Assembly (NCBI GenBank): GCA_903916165.1
Contig: CAIWVR010000086.1
Span: 1-17,547, forward strand
DNA from: an uncultured Hyphomicrobiales bacterium
Lineage (GTDB): Bacteria > Pseudomonadota > Alphaproteobacteria > Rhizobiales > Beijerinckiaceae
Reading direction: 5' to 3'
DNA length: 17,547 nucleotides
This document shows, piece by piece, positions 1 to 7,120 of this stretch. Both the position numbers and the translations under genes were made by a program. The stretch's first letter is position 1, and each line of letters starts with the position of its first letter. Under the pieces are notes generated by a model, which saw only the letters and a list, made by a program, of their open reading frames with translations, ran no database searches and was not told the origin of the DNA.

Positions 1-853
1 CGGCGAGCGCCGCGAACTCGTGGAACATGCGGCCAATAATGCGCGCGAGACGATGGGCCGCAAGCTTGCCGAGACCTCCGCGCAGCAGAAAATGCTGGAG
101 GCGCTCGCCACCGCCTTCGGGATCGAGAGGAAGCTGCGCCGGGTCGAGGTCTATGACAATTCGCACATTATGGGCACGAATGCGGTCGGCGGCATGGTGG
201 TCGCAGGCCCGCAGGGCTTTATGAAAAGCCATTATCGCACCTTCAACATCAAGTCCGAGGAGCTGACGCCCGGTGACGATTACGGGATGATGCGCGAAGT
301 GCTGCGCCGTCGCTTTGCCCGCCTGGTCAAGGACGAGGGCGCCGCCGTCCCGGCAAGCCCGCCGCCCGAGGACGAGGGCGCGCCCTCCGAGGCGTTTCCG
401 TCGCGGCCCGATCTCATTCTGATTGATGGCGGGCGCGGCCAGTTCGAGGCCGCCCGGACAATTCTCGGCGAACTGGGGGTCGAGGGCGTCGAGATTGCCT
501 CCATCGCCAAGGGGCCCGACCGCAATGCGGGTCGGGAATCCTTCTTCCTGCCCGGCAGGGAGCCGTTCCGCCTGCCGCCGCGCGATCCGGCGCTTTATTT
601 TGTCCAGCGTCTGCGTGACGAGGCGCACCGCTTTGCCATCGGCACGCACCGGGCGCGTCGCAAGAAGGATTTCACCAAAAGCCCGCTCGACGAGATCGCT
701 GGCATCGGTCCCGCCCGCAAGCGCGCGCTGCTGCATGCCTTCGGCACCGCCAAGGCCATTGCCCGCGCCGGATTGGGCGATCTGGAGAAGACGCCCGGCA
801 TCAATGCCGCCACGGCTCGGCTGGTGTATGATTTTTTCCATGACAAGGGGTAG
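1..853 (+). CDS. uvrC: UvrABC system protein C, C-terminal part (5' end outside window)
   Basis: This is the incision subunit of nucleotide excision repair, which cuts on both sides of a UvrB-marked lesion. The reading frame is open from the first complete codon (position 2), so the N-terminal GIY-YIG nuclease domain lies off the window. What is visible is the RNase H-like endonuclease domain: [18 protein letters not shown] near the fragment start with an acidic catalytic Asp, [10 protein letters not shown] with a second Asp, and [14 protein letters not shown] with the conserved His. The C-terminal helix-hairpin-helix pair follows ([16 protein letters not shown], then [13 protein letters not shown]). 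A roughly 25-residue low-complexity segment rich in Pro, Ala and Glu sits between FARLVKDEG and [10 protein letters not shown] and looks like a lineage-specific loop. The gene ends with TAG at 851–853, directly before a dispersed repeat. The family assignment is secure. Confidence 0.96.
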   Translation, partial: GERRELVEHAANNARETMGRKLAETSAQQKMLEALATAFGIERKLRRVEVYDNSHIMGTNAVGGMVVAGPQGFMKSHYRTFNIKSEELTPGDDYGMMREVLRRRFARLVKDEGAAVPASPPPEDEGAPSEAFPSRPDLILIDGGRGQFEAARTILGELGVEGVEIASIAKGPDRNAGRESFFLPGREPFRLPPRDPALYFVQRLRDEAHRFAIGTHRARRKKDFTKSPLDEIAGIGPARKRALLHAFGTAKAIARAGLGDLEKTPGINAATARLVYDFFHDKG

Positions 854-855
854 CT

Positions 856-942
856 CGTCATTGCGAGGAGCGAAGCGACGCGGCAATCCATTTCCGCCTC
901 ATGCCGGGCCTCTGGATGGCGCACGCTTTGCTCGCAAAGACG
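856..942. repeat. Dispersed palindromic repeat, one intact and one degraded arm
   Basis: The left arm, 856–890, reads CGTCATTGCGAGGAGCGAAG and continues GCGACGCGGCAATCCA. When translated it gives the RGAKRRGNP-type peptide often seen in intergenic repeats of proteobacterial genomes. A decayed inverted arm follows at 913–942 (TGGATGGCGCACGCTTTGCT, then CGCAAAGACG). The same family recurs at 2316–2402 in better preserved form. It starts three bases after the uvrC stop. It may fold in RNA and stabilise or terminate the uvrC message, but no T-run is present. Confidence 0.8.
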
Positions 943-1010
943 GCTCAGAACAGAAACTTGTGCTTCCGCCTATTGACGAAGAGGCACCGGGGCTGTTTCC
1001 CTTCCACCCG

Positions 1011-1595
1011 ATGAACATGACATTTTTCAAGCGTGGCGGGACATGGAGCCTGCCGAACATTCTCACCTACGGACGGCTGGTCGCTGTGCCCGTTGTCGTG
1101 TCTCTCCTGTTCTGGCCCGACCTGCATTGGGTGCGCTGGACGGCGCTGGGCATCTTTGCCGCTGCAGCCATCACAGATTTCTTTGACGGCTATCTGGCGC
1201 GGGCCTGGGAGCAGCAATCCTCGCTCGGGCGCATGCTCGACCCTATCGCGGACAAGCTGCTGGTCGCCTCCTGCCTGCTGATGCTGACCGCAATCCAGAC
1301 CATCAACAGCTGGTCGATCTGGGCGGCCATCGTCATTTTGTGTCGCGAGATGCTGGTGTCGGGCCTGCGGGAATATCTCGCAGAGCTGCGTGTCTCGTTG
1401 CCGGTCACGCGCGTCGCCAAATACAAGACGACGCTGCAGCTCGTGGCGCTGGGGTTTCTCATCGCCGGGCCGGCCGGTGAAACCGTGCTGCCAGGCACGC
1501 AAATGATCGGACTGACGCTGCTTTGGACGGCCGCCCTCCTGACGCTTTATACAGGATGGGATTATATGAGATCAGGTCTGAAACACGTCGAGTGA
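1011..1595 (+). CDS. pgsA: CDP-diacylglycerol–glycerol-3-phosphate 3-phosphatidyltransferase
   Basis: This integral inner-membrane enzyme makes phosphatidylglycerol phosphate from CDP-diacylglycerol and glycerol-3-phosphate, the committed step to phosphatidylglycerol and cardiolipin. The 194-residue protein is the normal family length. The CDP-alcohol phosphotransferase signature is complete: D56, D59, G60, A63, R64, G73, D77 and D81 match DxxDGxxARx8GxxxDxxxD exactly. Four to five hydrophobic segments are visible, and the N-terminal motif SLPNILTYGRL is typical. ATG at 1011 was chosen because the protein then starts just before that motif; a second ATG at 1017 is equally possible. Neither has a good Shine–Dalgarno. 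The frame stays open far upstream, but that part overlaps uvrC and the repeat and does not resemble protein. moaD follows after 7 bp, so these genes are probably co-transcribed. Confidence 0.95.
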   Translation: MNMTFFKRGGTWSLPNILTYGRLVAVPVVVSLLFWPDLHWVRWTALGIFAAAAITDFFDGYLARAWEQQSSLGRMLDPIADKLLVASCLLMLTAIQTINSWSIWAAIVILCREMLVSGLREYLAELRVSLPVTRVAKYKTTLQLVALGFLIAGPAGETVLPGTQMIGLTLLWTAALLTLYTGWDYMRSGLKHVE

Positions 1596-1602
1596 GGCTG
1601 CC

Positions 1603-1854
1603 ATGAAAGCCGTCTATTTCGCCTGGGTGCGCGAGCGCGTCGGCAAGGCTGACGAAGAGATCGCTCCGCCTGGTTCTGTCGTAACAGTCGGCGACCTTCT
1701 TGCGTGGCTTGGCCAGCAGGGTGAGGAATATGAGCATGCTTTCGGCAATGCCAAAGTGATCCGCGTCGCCATCGACCAGACGCATGTGAAGCATGATACG
1801 CCGATTTCCGGCGCGCGAGAGATCGCCTTTTTCCCGCCGATGACGGGGGGCTGA
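1603..1854 (+). CDS. moaD: Molybdopterin synthase small subunit (sulfur carrier) MoaD
   Basis: MoaD is the ubiquitin-fold sulfur carrier of molybdenum cofactor synthesis. Its C-terminal glycine is adenylated and thiocarboxylated, and the sulfur is then passed to cyclic pyranopterin monophosphate inside the MoaD–MoaE heterotetramer. The 83-residue protein starts MKAVYFAWVRERVG and ends FFPPMTGG. The required Gly-Gly terminus and the preceding hydrophobic PP motif are both intact. The length matches the family. The stop codon TGA is followed with no gap by the ATG of moaE, which implies translational coupling and equal stoichiometry. The activating enzyme (MoeB) and the other moa genes are not in the window. 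Confidence 0.94.
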   Translation: MKAVYFAWVRERVGKADEEIAPPGSVVTVGDLLAWLGQQGEEYEHAFGNAKVIRVAIDQTHVKHDTPISGAREIAFFPPMTGG

Positions 1855-2310
1855 ATGCAAAAGATCCGCATCCAGCGGGAGGATTTTGATCCGCAGGCGG
1901 AAGCCGATGCGCTGACGGCTGGGCGAACGGATGTCGGTGCTGTCGTCACCTTCACCGGCCTGTGCCGCGACGAGGGCGGCGTTCTGGCGATCCTGGAGCT
2001 CGAACATTATCCGGGCATGGCGGAGAAGGAGCTGGAGCGCATCGCGCAGGAGGCACGCTCACGCTGGCCCGTGCAGGGCGTCGTGCTGCTGCATCGCTTC
2101 GGGAAGATCGCGCCGGGCGAGCGCATCGTCATGGTGGCGGTCAGCGCGCTTCACCGCAGTGAGGCCTTTTGCGCGGCCGAATTCCTGATGGATTTCCTGA
2201 AGACCAATGCTCCGTTCTGGAAGCGCCAGCATCTGGGCGACGGGACATTGGGCGGCTGGGTCGAGGCCAAGAGCGCCGACGACGCGGCTGCGGAGCGGTG
2301 GACGACGTAG
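1855..2310 (+). CDS. moaE: Molybdopterin synthase catalytic subunit MoaE
   Basis: MoaE is the large catalytic subunit of molybdopterin synthase and converts cyclic pyranopterin monophosphate to molybdopterin with sulfur delivered by MoaD. The 151-residue protein has the expected blocks in order: VGAVVTFTGLCRDE (27–40), LELEHYPGMAEKEL (48–60), HRFGKIAPGERIV (80–92), HRSEAF (100–105) and LKTNAPFWKR (115–124). K116 and K123 occupy the positions of the two active-site lysines of the family. The start abuts the moaD stop, and a G-rich stretch inside the moaD end can serve as ribosome binding site. The gene is followed by an inverted dispersed repeat separating it from the convergent ilvE. Confidence 0.95.
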   Translation: MQKIRIQREDFDPQAEADALTAGRTDVGAVVTFTGLCRDEGGVLAILELEHYPGMAEKELERIAQEARSRWPVQGVVLLHRFGKIAPGERIVMVAVSALHRSEAFCAAEFLMDFLKTNAPFWKRQHLGDGTLGGWVEAKSADDAAAERWTT

Positions 2311-2315
2311 TGTCT

Positions 2316-2402
2316 TCGTCATTGCGAGCGAAGCGAAGCAATCCATCTAAATAGCTGCCATCAGATGGATTGCCGCGTCGCTTCGCTCCTCGCAAGGACG
2401 AG
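2316..2402. repeat. Dispersed palindromic repeat pair between convergent moaE and ilvE
   Basis: Two inverted copies of the element also seen at 856–942. The left arm (2316–2346) starts CGTCATTGCGAGCGAAGCGA. The right arm (2365–2402) is its inverse, TGGATTGCCGCGTCGCTTCG then CTCCTCGCAAGGACGA. The spacer is about 18 bp and contains a further short ATCCATCT/AGATGGAT match that extends the stem. The RNA would fold into a long hairpin from either strand. Its location between two convergent stop codons suits a bidirectional transcript end or mRNA 3' stabiliser. Confidence 0.82.
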
Positions 2403-2410
2403 AATGAATG

Positions 2411-3289
2411 TTACGCCGCGCCGTTCACCAGCGCCGTATAATCTTCCATCAACTGACGTGAGATCGCCCCGGGCGTGAAATTATAGGGGCCGACCTGCGA
2501 GACCGGTGTTACTTCCGCGCCTGTGCCGCAGATGAAACATTCCTGCAGGCTCGCCAGTTCGTCAGGCATGATGCGCCGTTCGATCACCTCGATGCCGCGC
2601 TGTTTGGCGAGACCGATGACCGTGCGGCGCGTAATGCCGTCGAGGAAGCAGTCGGCGATCGGCGTATGGATCGCACCATCCTTCACGAAGAGCACATTGG
2701 CGCCGGTGCATTCGGCGACGCGGCCCTGCCAGTCGAGCATCAGCGCGTCGGCAAAGCCCTTGCGCTCGGCACGGTGCTTGCTGATCGTGCAGATCATGTA
2801 AAGGCCCGCGGCCTTCGAATGACACGGCGCACACATCGGGTCGGGACGGCGGTAGTCGGCAATGTCGAGCTTGATGCCCTTCATCTTCTCGTTGACATCG
2901 AACATGCTCGGCCAGTCCCAGACCGCAATCGCGACATTGATCGTCGCGTGCTGGGCGGCGACCGCCATCATCTCGCTGCCGCGCCAGGCGACCGGGCGCA
3001 CGTAGCAGCTCTTGAAGCCGTTTGCCTCGACGGTCAGGCGCTTGGCCGCATCGAGTTCGGCCACCGAATAGGGGATGTCGAAATCGAGCACTTCGGCGGA
3101 GGCGCGAAAACGCTCGGAATGTTCGGTGATCTTGAAGATCGAACCATTATAGGCGCGCTCGCCCTCGAACACGCAGGACGCGTAATGCAGCCCGTGTGAG
3201 AGGACGTGAAGCTTCGCATCCTGCCAGGGCACAAGAGCGCCGTTCATCCAGATGAAACCATCACGCTGGTCGAAGGGCAAAACTGACAT
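2411..3289 (-). CDS. ilvE: Branched-chain amino acid aminotransferase (PLP class IV)
   Basis: This enzyme catalyses the reversible final transamination making valine, leucine and isoleucine from their 2-oxo acids with glutamate. The 292-residue protein has the fold-type IV layout. The PLP-binding lysine is K159 in APCHSKAAGLYM. E193 in AECTGANVLFV and the GITRRTVIGLA segment (218–227) contact the cofactor and phosphate. CGTGAEVTPV (254–263) is the C-terminal signature. The N-terminus GFIWMNGALVPWQDAKLHVLSHGLHYASCVFEGERAY fits the branched-chain rather than the D-amino-acid branch. The frame could begin at 3361, but ATG at 3289 was chosen because AGGAG lies about 8 bases upstream and the extra 24 residues look non-protein. 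It is divergent from the MarR gene. Substrate preference is inferred from overall similarity only. Confidence 0.92.
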   Translation of the reverse strand: MSVLPFDQRDGFIWMNGALVPWQDAKLHVLSHGLHYASCVFEGERAYNGSIFKITEHSERFRASAEVLDFDIPYSVAELDAAKRLTVEANGFKSCYVRPVAWRGSEMMAVAAQHATINVAIAVWDWPSMFDVNEKMKGIKLDIADYRRPDPMCAPCHSKAAGLYMICTISKHRAERKGFADALMLDWQGRVAECTGANVLFVKDGAIHTPIADCFLDGITRRTVIGLAKQRGIEVIERRIMPDELASLQECFICGTGAEVTPVSQVGPYNFTPGAISRQLMEDYTALVNGAA

Positions 3290-3403
3290 AGGCTCGCTCC
3301 TGGCACGAGAGCCGTCGCGCCTTGTGCGCGGCAGGACCGGGGCTTCCCCGGTCGCTCTCAATTTTCATTCAAGATGACCGCATTCCGGTCCGAAAAGCGG
3401 GTC

Positions 3404-3436
3404 TTGACGCGTATCAATCAACCTGAAATATGTCAA
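3404..3436. promoter_or_regulatory. Candidate divergent promoter/operator between ilvE and the MarR gene
   Basis: On the plus strand TTGACG (3404–3409) is followed after 17 bases by AATATG (3427–3432), a good -35 with a weak -10. On the minus strand TTGACA (3436–3431) faces the other way. The TTGAC and GTCAA ends form an inverted repeat with a spacer of about 22 bases. The arrangement suits opposed promoters or a binding site for the adjacent MarR-type protein. A start point near 3438–3440 would exclude the upstream ATG at 3438 as the MarR start. Confidence 0.35.
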
Positions 3437-3473
3437 TATGGCTGACGTAAAAGGGATACCCCAAGGGATGCCC

Positions 3474-4022
3474 ATGGATCAGGCCGTCAAGGTGAATACG
3501 CCCCTACGCAGGCCCGACCGGCGTGAGGTTATGACCCCCGCGCCGATGTTCGACCTGATCGAACTGTTCTTTTTCGCCTATCGGGATTTCGTCGGCGATG
3601 CCGACCGCCTGCTGGAGGACATTGGCTTCGGGCGCGCGCATCATCGCGTGTTGCATTTCGTCAACCGCCACCCCGGCCTGATGATCGCCGGGCTTCTGGA
3701 GATCCTCGGCATCACCAAGCAAAGCCTCAACCGGGTGTTGAAGGAACTGCTCGACAGTGGCTATGTGGAGGCTCGGCCCGGCGTCAGTGATCGCCGCCAG
3801 CGTCTGCTTTATCCCACACCCAAGGGCCGACGGCTGACGATGGACCTGTCCGACCTGCAAAGCCGCCGGTTCGAGCGCGCTCTGGGTGAATTGCCGGACG
3901 GCGCGCGTGCGAAAGCGGTCGACTTTCTGTTTGCAATGATCGAGCCTTCGGAACGCGAACGCGTGGCCTCTCTCGTCTGGAGCGAGGGACGCAGCGGGAC
4001 CAAGGCCGAGGCCGAGCGATGA
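3474..4022 (+). CDS. MarR-family winged-helix transcriptional regulator (PetP-like)
   Basis: A cytoplasmic DNA-binding regulator of about 182 residues. Its core runs from MFDLIELFFFAYRDF through FGRAHHRVLHFVNRHPG to ILGITKQSLNRVLKELLDSGYVEARPGVSDRRQRLLYPTPKG, a classic MarR winged helix: recognition helix around TKQSLNRVL, wing around DRRQRLLYPT. The gene overlaps the next response regulator by ATGA, the same order as petP–petR of Rhodobacter, so a PetP-like role is inferred from synteny. ATG codons at 3438, 3468 and 3474 are in frame. 3474 was chosen for AAGGG at 3463–3467 with a 6-base spacing; 3438 has no ribosome binding site. Neither ligand nor targets can be read from the sequence. Confidence 0.85.
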   Translation: MDQAVKVNTPLRRPDRREVMTPAPMFDLIELFFFAYRDFVGDADRLLEDIGFGRAHHRVLHFVNRHPGLMIAGLLEILGITKQSLNRVLKELLDSGYVEARPGVSDRRQRLLYPTPKGRRLTMDLSDLQSRRFERALGELPDGARAKAVDFLFAMIEPSERERVASLVWSEGRSGTKAEAER

Positions 4023-4762
4023 ACGAAGCAGCCCCTTCTCCTTCTCCCCCGCCCGTCCCGCCTCTGGCCGACGATGCGCCCCATCTTCTGGTCGTCGACG
4101 ACGACCGGCGCATTCGCATGCTGATTTCGCGTTATCTCACGGGTCAGGGTTATCGCGTGACCACTGCTGGCACCGCCGCGGAAGCCCGCATACGCCTGCG
4201 CTCCCTGCATTTCGACCTCATCATTCTGGACGTCATGATGCCTGGCGAAAGCGGCATCGAATTTGCCGCATGGTTGCGCGAGGATTCCGACGTGCCGATC
4301 CTGATGCTCACCGCGCGTACCGAGACGGACGATCGGGTGCGCGGGCTGGAGGTCGGTGCCGATGATTATCTGGCAAAGCCCTTCGAGCCGAAAGAATTGT
4401 CGCTGCGCATCGCCTCGATCCTGCGGCGGACGGCTGCGCGCGTCGAGGTGCCGGTCGTCGCAATGGTGCCGAGCGTTCGCTTCGGCACCTTCAGTTTCAA
4501 TCTGGAGCGCGGCGAATTGCGACAGGGCGAAGAGAGCCTCCGCCTGACCGATCGCGAGCGTTTCATGCTGCGCCTGCTGGCCAATGCGGCCGGTGAACCG
4601 GTGTCGCGCGAAACGCTGGCGGGTGAGGGCGGTGCCAATAACGAGCGCACGGTCGACGTGCAGATCAACCGCCTGCGCCGCAAGATCGAGATCGATCCGA
4701 CCAATCCGATGCATCTGCAGACGGCGCGTGGCGCAGGCTACCGCCTGTTGCTCGACAGGTGA
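4019..4762 (+). CDS. OmpR/PhoB-family response regulator (PetR-like)
   Basis: A two-component transcription factor of 247 residues. The receiver domain (about 22–137) has the acidic pair D27/D28, phosphoacceptor D71 in LIILDVMMPGESG, T98 in LMLTART and K120 in YLAKPFEP, all intact. The C-terminal winged helix (about 153–246) contains the OmpR-type LTDRERFMLRLLANAAGEPVSRE, then ERTVDVQINRLRRKIE and RGAGYRLLLDR. An unusual Pro/Ser-rich tail (PSPSPPPVPPLADDA) precedes the receiver. It overlaps the MarR gene by 4 bp and sits 10 bp before the kinase gene, so the three are one transcript and the kinase is its likely phosphodonor. The MarR–RR arrangement matches petPR of Rhodobacter capsulatus; the regulon here is unknown. 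Confidence 0.9.
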   Translation: MNEAAPSPSPPPVPPLADDAPHLLVVDDDRRIRMLISRYLTGQGYRVTTAGTAAEARIRLRSLHFDLIILDVMMPGESGIEFAAWLREDSDVPILMLTARTETDDRVRGLEVGADDYLAKPFEPKELSLRIASILRRTAARVEVPVVAMVPSVRFGTFSFNLERGELRQGEESLRLTDRERFMLRLLANAAGEPVSRETLAGEGGANNERTVDVQINRLRRKIEIDPTNPMHLQTARGAGYRLLLDR

Positions 4763-4772
4763 GGCGCATGCG

Positions 4773-6146
4773 ATGAGCCTGTCCTTTTTCCCAGCCTATT
4801 TCGAGCGCCCGCGTGCGGCCTGGCGCAATTTCGCGCGGCGCATGGCCGAATATATGCCCAAGGGGCTTTATGCACGCTCGCTGCTGATCGTCATCGTGCC
4901 GATGGTCGTGCTGCAATCGGCCATCGCCTATTTCTTCATGGAGCGTCACTGGCAATTGGTGACCCTCCGCCTGTCGACGGCGTTGGTGCAGGACATTGCC
5001 TCTGTCGCCGATCTCTACCGCGCCAATCCTTCGCCCGACAATGTCGCGCTGTTGCAGAAGATCGCCTCGCAGCGACTGGGTCTCGACGTCCAGTTCCTGC
5101 CCAAGGAGCCGCTGCCGCCGACGTTGCCGAAGCCGTTCTTCTCGATCCTCGACGCGGCGCTGTCGCGCGAGATTTCCACGCAGCTTCGGCGGCCCTTCTG
5201 GGTCGATACGGTGGGGCGCTCCAGCCTCCTGGAAATCCGCATACAGCTGGAAGATTCGATGATGCGCGTGGTGGCGAACCGCAATGCCGCCTATGCCTCG
5301 AACTCGCATATTTTCCTCGTCTGGATGCTTGGGACATCGCTGGTTCTTCTCGCCGTCTCCGTCGCGTTCCTGCGCAACCAGATCCGGCCGATCCTGCGGC
5401 TTGCGCAGGCAGCGCAGGATTTTGGCAAGGGACGCGATGCGGAATGGCGCCCGCAGGGCGCGCGCGAAGTGCGGCAGGCGGGTTACGCCTTCATGGAAAT
5501 GAAGCGCCGTGTCGAGCGCGCAATGGAGCAGCGCACCGCCATGCTCAATGGCGTCAGTCATGATCTGCGCACGGTCCTGACGCGCTTCAAACTGTCGCTG
5601 GCCCTGCTTGGAGAAGGCCCCGAATTCGAGGCCATGCAGAACGACATCGAAGAGATGCAGCGCATGCTGGAGGCCTATCTCGCCTTCGCACGCGGCGATG
5701 CGGGCGAGGCAGCCTCGGCCACCGACATGCGCGCATTGCTGGAAGAGCTGAAGGCCGATTCTGAGCGGCAGGGACATCCCGCGCAGATCGAAGTGTCCGG
5801 CGAGAGCACCGTCATCGTGCGGCCGGACGCTTTCAAGAGGTGCTTGGGAAATCTGGTTTCCAACGCGCTGCGCTATGGCGACCGGATCGAGATCAGCGCG
5901 GCCTGTGACAGGCGGTTCCTGACCGTGCATGTCGATGACGATGGTCCGGGCATTCCGGCGCAGGAGCGCGAGGATGTGTTCCGCCCCTTCTACCAGCGCG
6001 ACGAGGCCCGCACGCTGGAGGAGGGGTTTGGAACCGGCCTCGGCCTTGCCATCGCGCGCGACATCGCCCGTTCCCATGGCGGCGACATCCAGCTCGGGCA
6101 AAGCCCGCTCGGCGGCTTGCGCGCGACGGTGCGTGTGCCGGTCTAG
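4773..6146 (+). CDS. EnvZ-like sensor histidine kinase with altered H-box
   Basis: The membrane sensor partner of the upstream regulator, 457 residues. Two transmembrane segments (about 34–54 and 180–200) flank a periplasmic region of about 125 residues without cysteines. A HAMP linker follows (about 200–255), then the dimerisation/phosphoacceptor helix GVSHDLRTVLTRFKL with H263. The ATP-binding domain has the N box (LGNLVSNALRYGD, N360 and N364), G1 DDDGPGIP (388–395), the F box DVFRPFYQRD and G2 GTGLGLA (420–426). Most EnvZ-type kinases have HDLRTP; here the proline is Val268. ATG at 4773 is preceded by GAGG at 4761–4764. The gene ends 53 bp before the convergent TetR gene. The signal sensed is not deducible. 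Confidence 0.92.
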   Translation: MSLSFFPAYFERPRAAWRNFARRMAEYMPKGLYARSLLIVIVPMVVLQSAIAYFFMERHWQLVTLRLSTALVQDIASVADLYRANPSPDNVALLQKIASQRLGLDVQFLPKEPLPPTLPKPFFSILDAALSREISTQLRRPFWVDTVGRSSLLEIRIQLEDSMMRVVANRNAAYASNSHIFLVWMLGTSLVLLAVSVAFLRNQIRPILRLAQAAQDFGKGRDAEWRPQGAREVRQAGYAFMEMKRRVERAMEQRTAMLNGVSHDLRTVLTRFKLSLALLGEGPEFEAMQNDIEEMQRMLEAYLAFARGDAGEAASATDMRALLEELKADSERQGHPAQIEVSGESTVIVRPDAFKRCLGNLVSNALRYGDRIEISAACDRRFLTVHVDDDGPGIPAQEREDVFRPFYQRDEARTLEEGFGTGLGLAIARDIARSHGGDIQLGQSPLGGLRATVRVPV

Positions 6147-6178
6147 GCTTTGCGCGGTCGCAGCAACAGGTCGTCATC

Positions 6179-6203
6179 GTGAGGGGCGACCGATATGCCT
6201 CAC
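6179..6203. terminator. Putative stem-loop between convergent kinase and TetR genes
   Basis: GTGAGG (6179–6184) and CCTCAC (6198–6203) form a 6-bp perfect stem with a 13-base loop in the 53-bp gap between two convergent genes, overlapping the TetR stop codon. Partial pairing continues outside the stem. There is no T-run on either side, so this is a weak terminator prediction. Confidence 0.3.
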
Positions 6204-7024
6204 ATCGTGTGCGTGCGGCGTTCTTCCGGGTCGAGCGGTCCCGTGTCATCCCAGCCAGTGCTGGCGCGCGGCGCGCGGGGTGTGCGGGCGCGGTTGAACA
6301 GCGTGCGCGCAAGGGAGCGCAACGGAGACGCGAAGCGGTTCATGTCCTCGACGCGGGCGACCAGCATTTCACCGCGCGTCAATTCGCGGTCGAGCGCGGC
6401 CATCGTGCGTGCACAGGCCGGGTCCTCGTCATTGCACCAAACGTCGAGAATGCGGGTCCAGGCCAGCACGAGGCCCTGCAGCTTGACCGCCCCGACGGCA
6501 CCTTCCGACGAAATATCGGCGGCTTCCAGCATGAAGCGCATCGAATTCAGCGCGACCTGGTTCAGCGCCGCGGCGGAGAGGGGATCGCGCTTCGCCCAGG
6601 CCATGATCGCGCGCACCGCCTCGCGGTGGGGTGCCATGGCGTCCAGCCGCCGCATCAACACATCGAACAACCGCTCTTTCGCGGGCTCTGCCATGAGATC
6701 ATGTGCCGTCCCGTCAAGCACCTGCTTGTCGATCATGCGCGACCAGGCGCCAAGCACAGCACCCTTGGAGGGGAAGGAGTCACGAAATTGCGACAGCGTC
6801 ACGCCCGCACGCGTTGCGACATCCGAAATCGAGACATCTTCCCAGCGCCGCTCGGCGGCGAGCGCGACCAGCGCTTCGACGATGGCGGCGCGTTTGTCGG
6901 CGGGCGCCGCCGTCGCGCTTTGCGGGTGGTCGGGGCCGGAAGCGCCCGGATGAGCCCCGGCTTCTGCAGGGGACGTCAACGGGTCGGACTTGAATGGGTC
7001 GGCGCTGTGATTGACATCGGCCAT
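6200..7024 (-). CDS. TetR/AcrR-family transcriptional regulator
   Basis: A one-component DNA-binding repressor-type protein of about 274 residues, longer than the roughly 200 typical of the family. The N-terminal HTH lies at about 44–92: ADKRAAIVEALVALAAERRW, then DVSISDVATRAGVTLSQFRD and SFPSKGAVL, which fits the TetR pattern in spacing. The ligand domain (about 95–245) is all-helical and has no motif I can name. An extra 40-residue N-terminal tail (AEAGAHPGASGPDHPQ) and a C-terminal tail (RASTGWDDTGPLDPEERR) look disordered and resemble translated intergenic repeats. ATG at 7024 was preferred over 7063 because GAGG lies 8 bases before it. COQ9-like proteins share an N-terminal helix of this kind, but the clear HTH favours TetR. 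Target unknown. Confidence 0.8.
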   Translation of the reverse strand: MADVNHSADPFKSDPLTSPAEAGAHPGASGPDHPQSATAAPADKRAAIVEALVALAAERRWEDVSISDVATRAGVTLSQFRDSFPSKGAVLGAWSRMIDKQVLDGTAHDLMAEPAKERLFDVLMRRLDAMAPHREAVRAIMAWAKRDPLSAAALNQVALNSMRFMLEAADISSEGAVGAVKLQGLVLAWTRILDVWCNDEDPACARTMAALDRELTRGEMLVARVEDMNRFASPLRSLARTLFNRARTPRAPRASTGWDDTGPLDPEERRTHTM

Positions 7025-7120
7025 GGCGGCGTCCTCGTCTGGTCTGACCCCAACAGGTCTCATCCACCTATCTAGGCCGCCTCGACGGTTCGTCCAAGGG
7101 GCGATGAGGCAGGCGGCGCG

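Noticed and set aside
423..1010. Upstream extension of the pgsA frame
   Set aside because: It runs through uvrC in another frame and through a dispersed repeat; the encoded residues do not resemble any part of PgsA.
3290..3473. Leader-peptide attenuator or riboswitch upstream of ilvE
   Set aside because: No run of Val/Leu/Ile codons in a short frame and no terminator/antiterminator pair between the ilvE ATG and the promoter candidate.
4665..6101. Long open frame on the minus strand (478 codons) opposite the histidine kinase
   Set aside because: It is antisense to a clear kinase gene, shows no domain pattern, and is His/Gln/Arg-rich as expected for the complement of a GC-rich gene.
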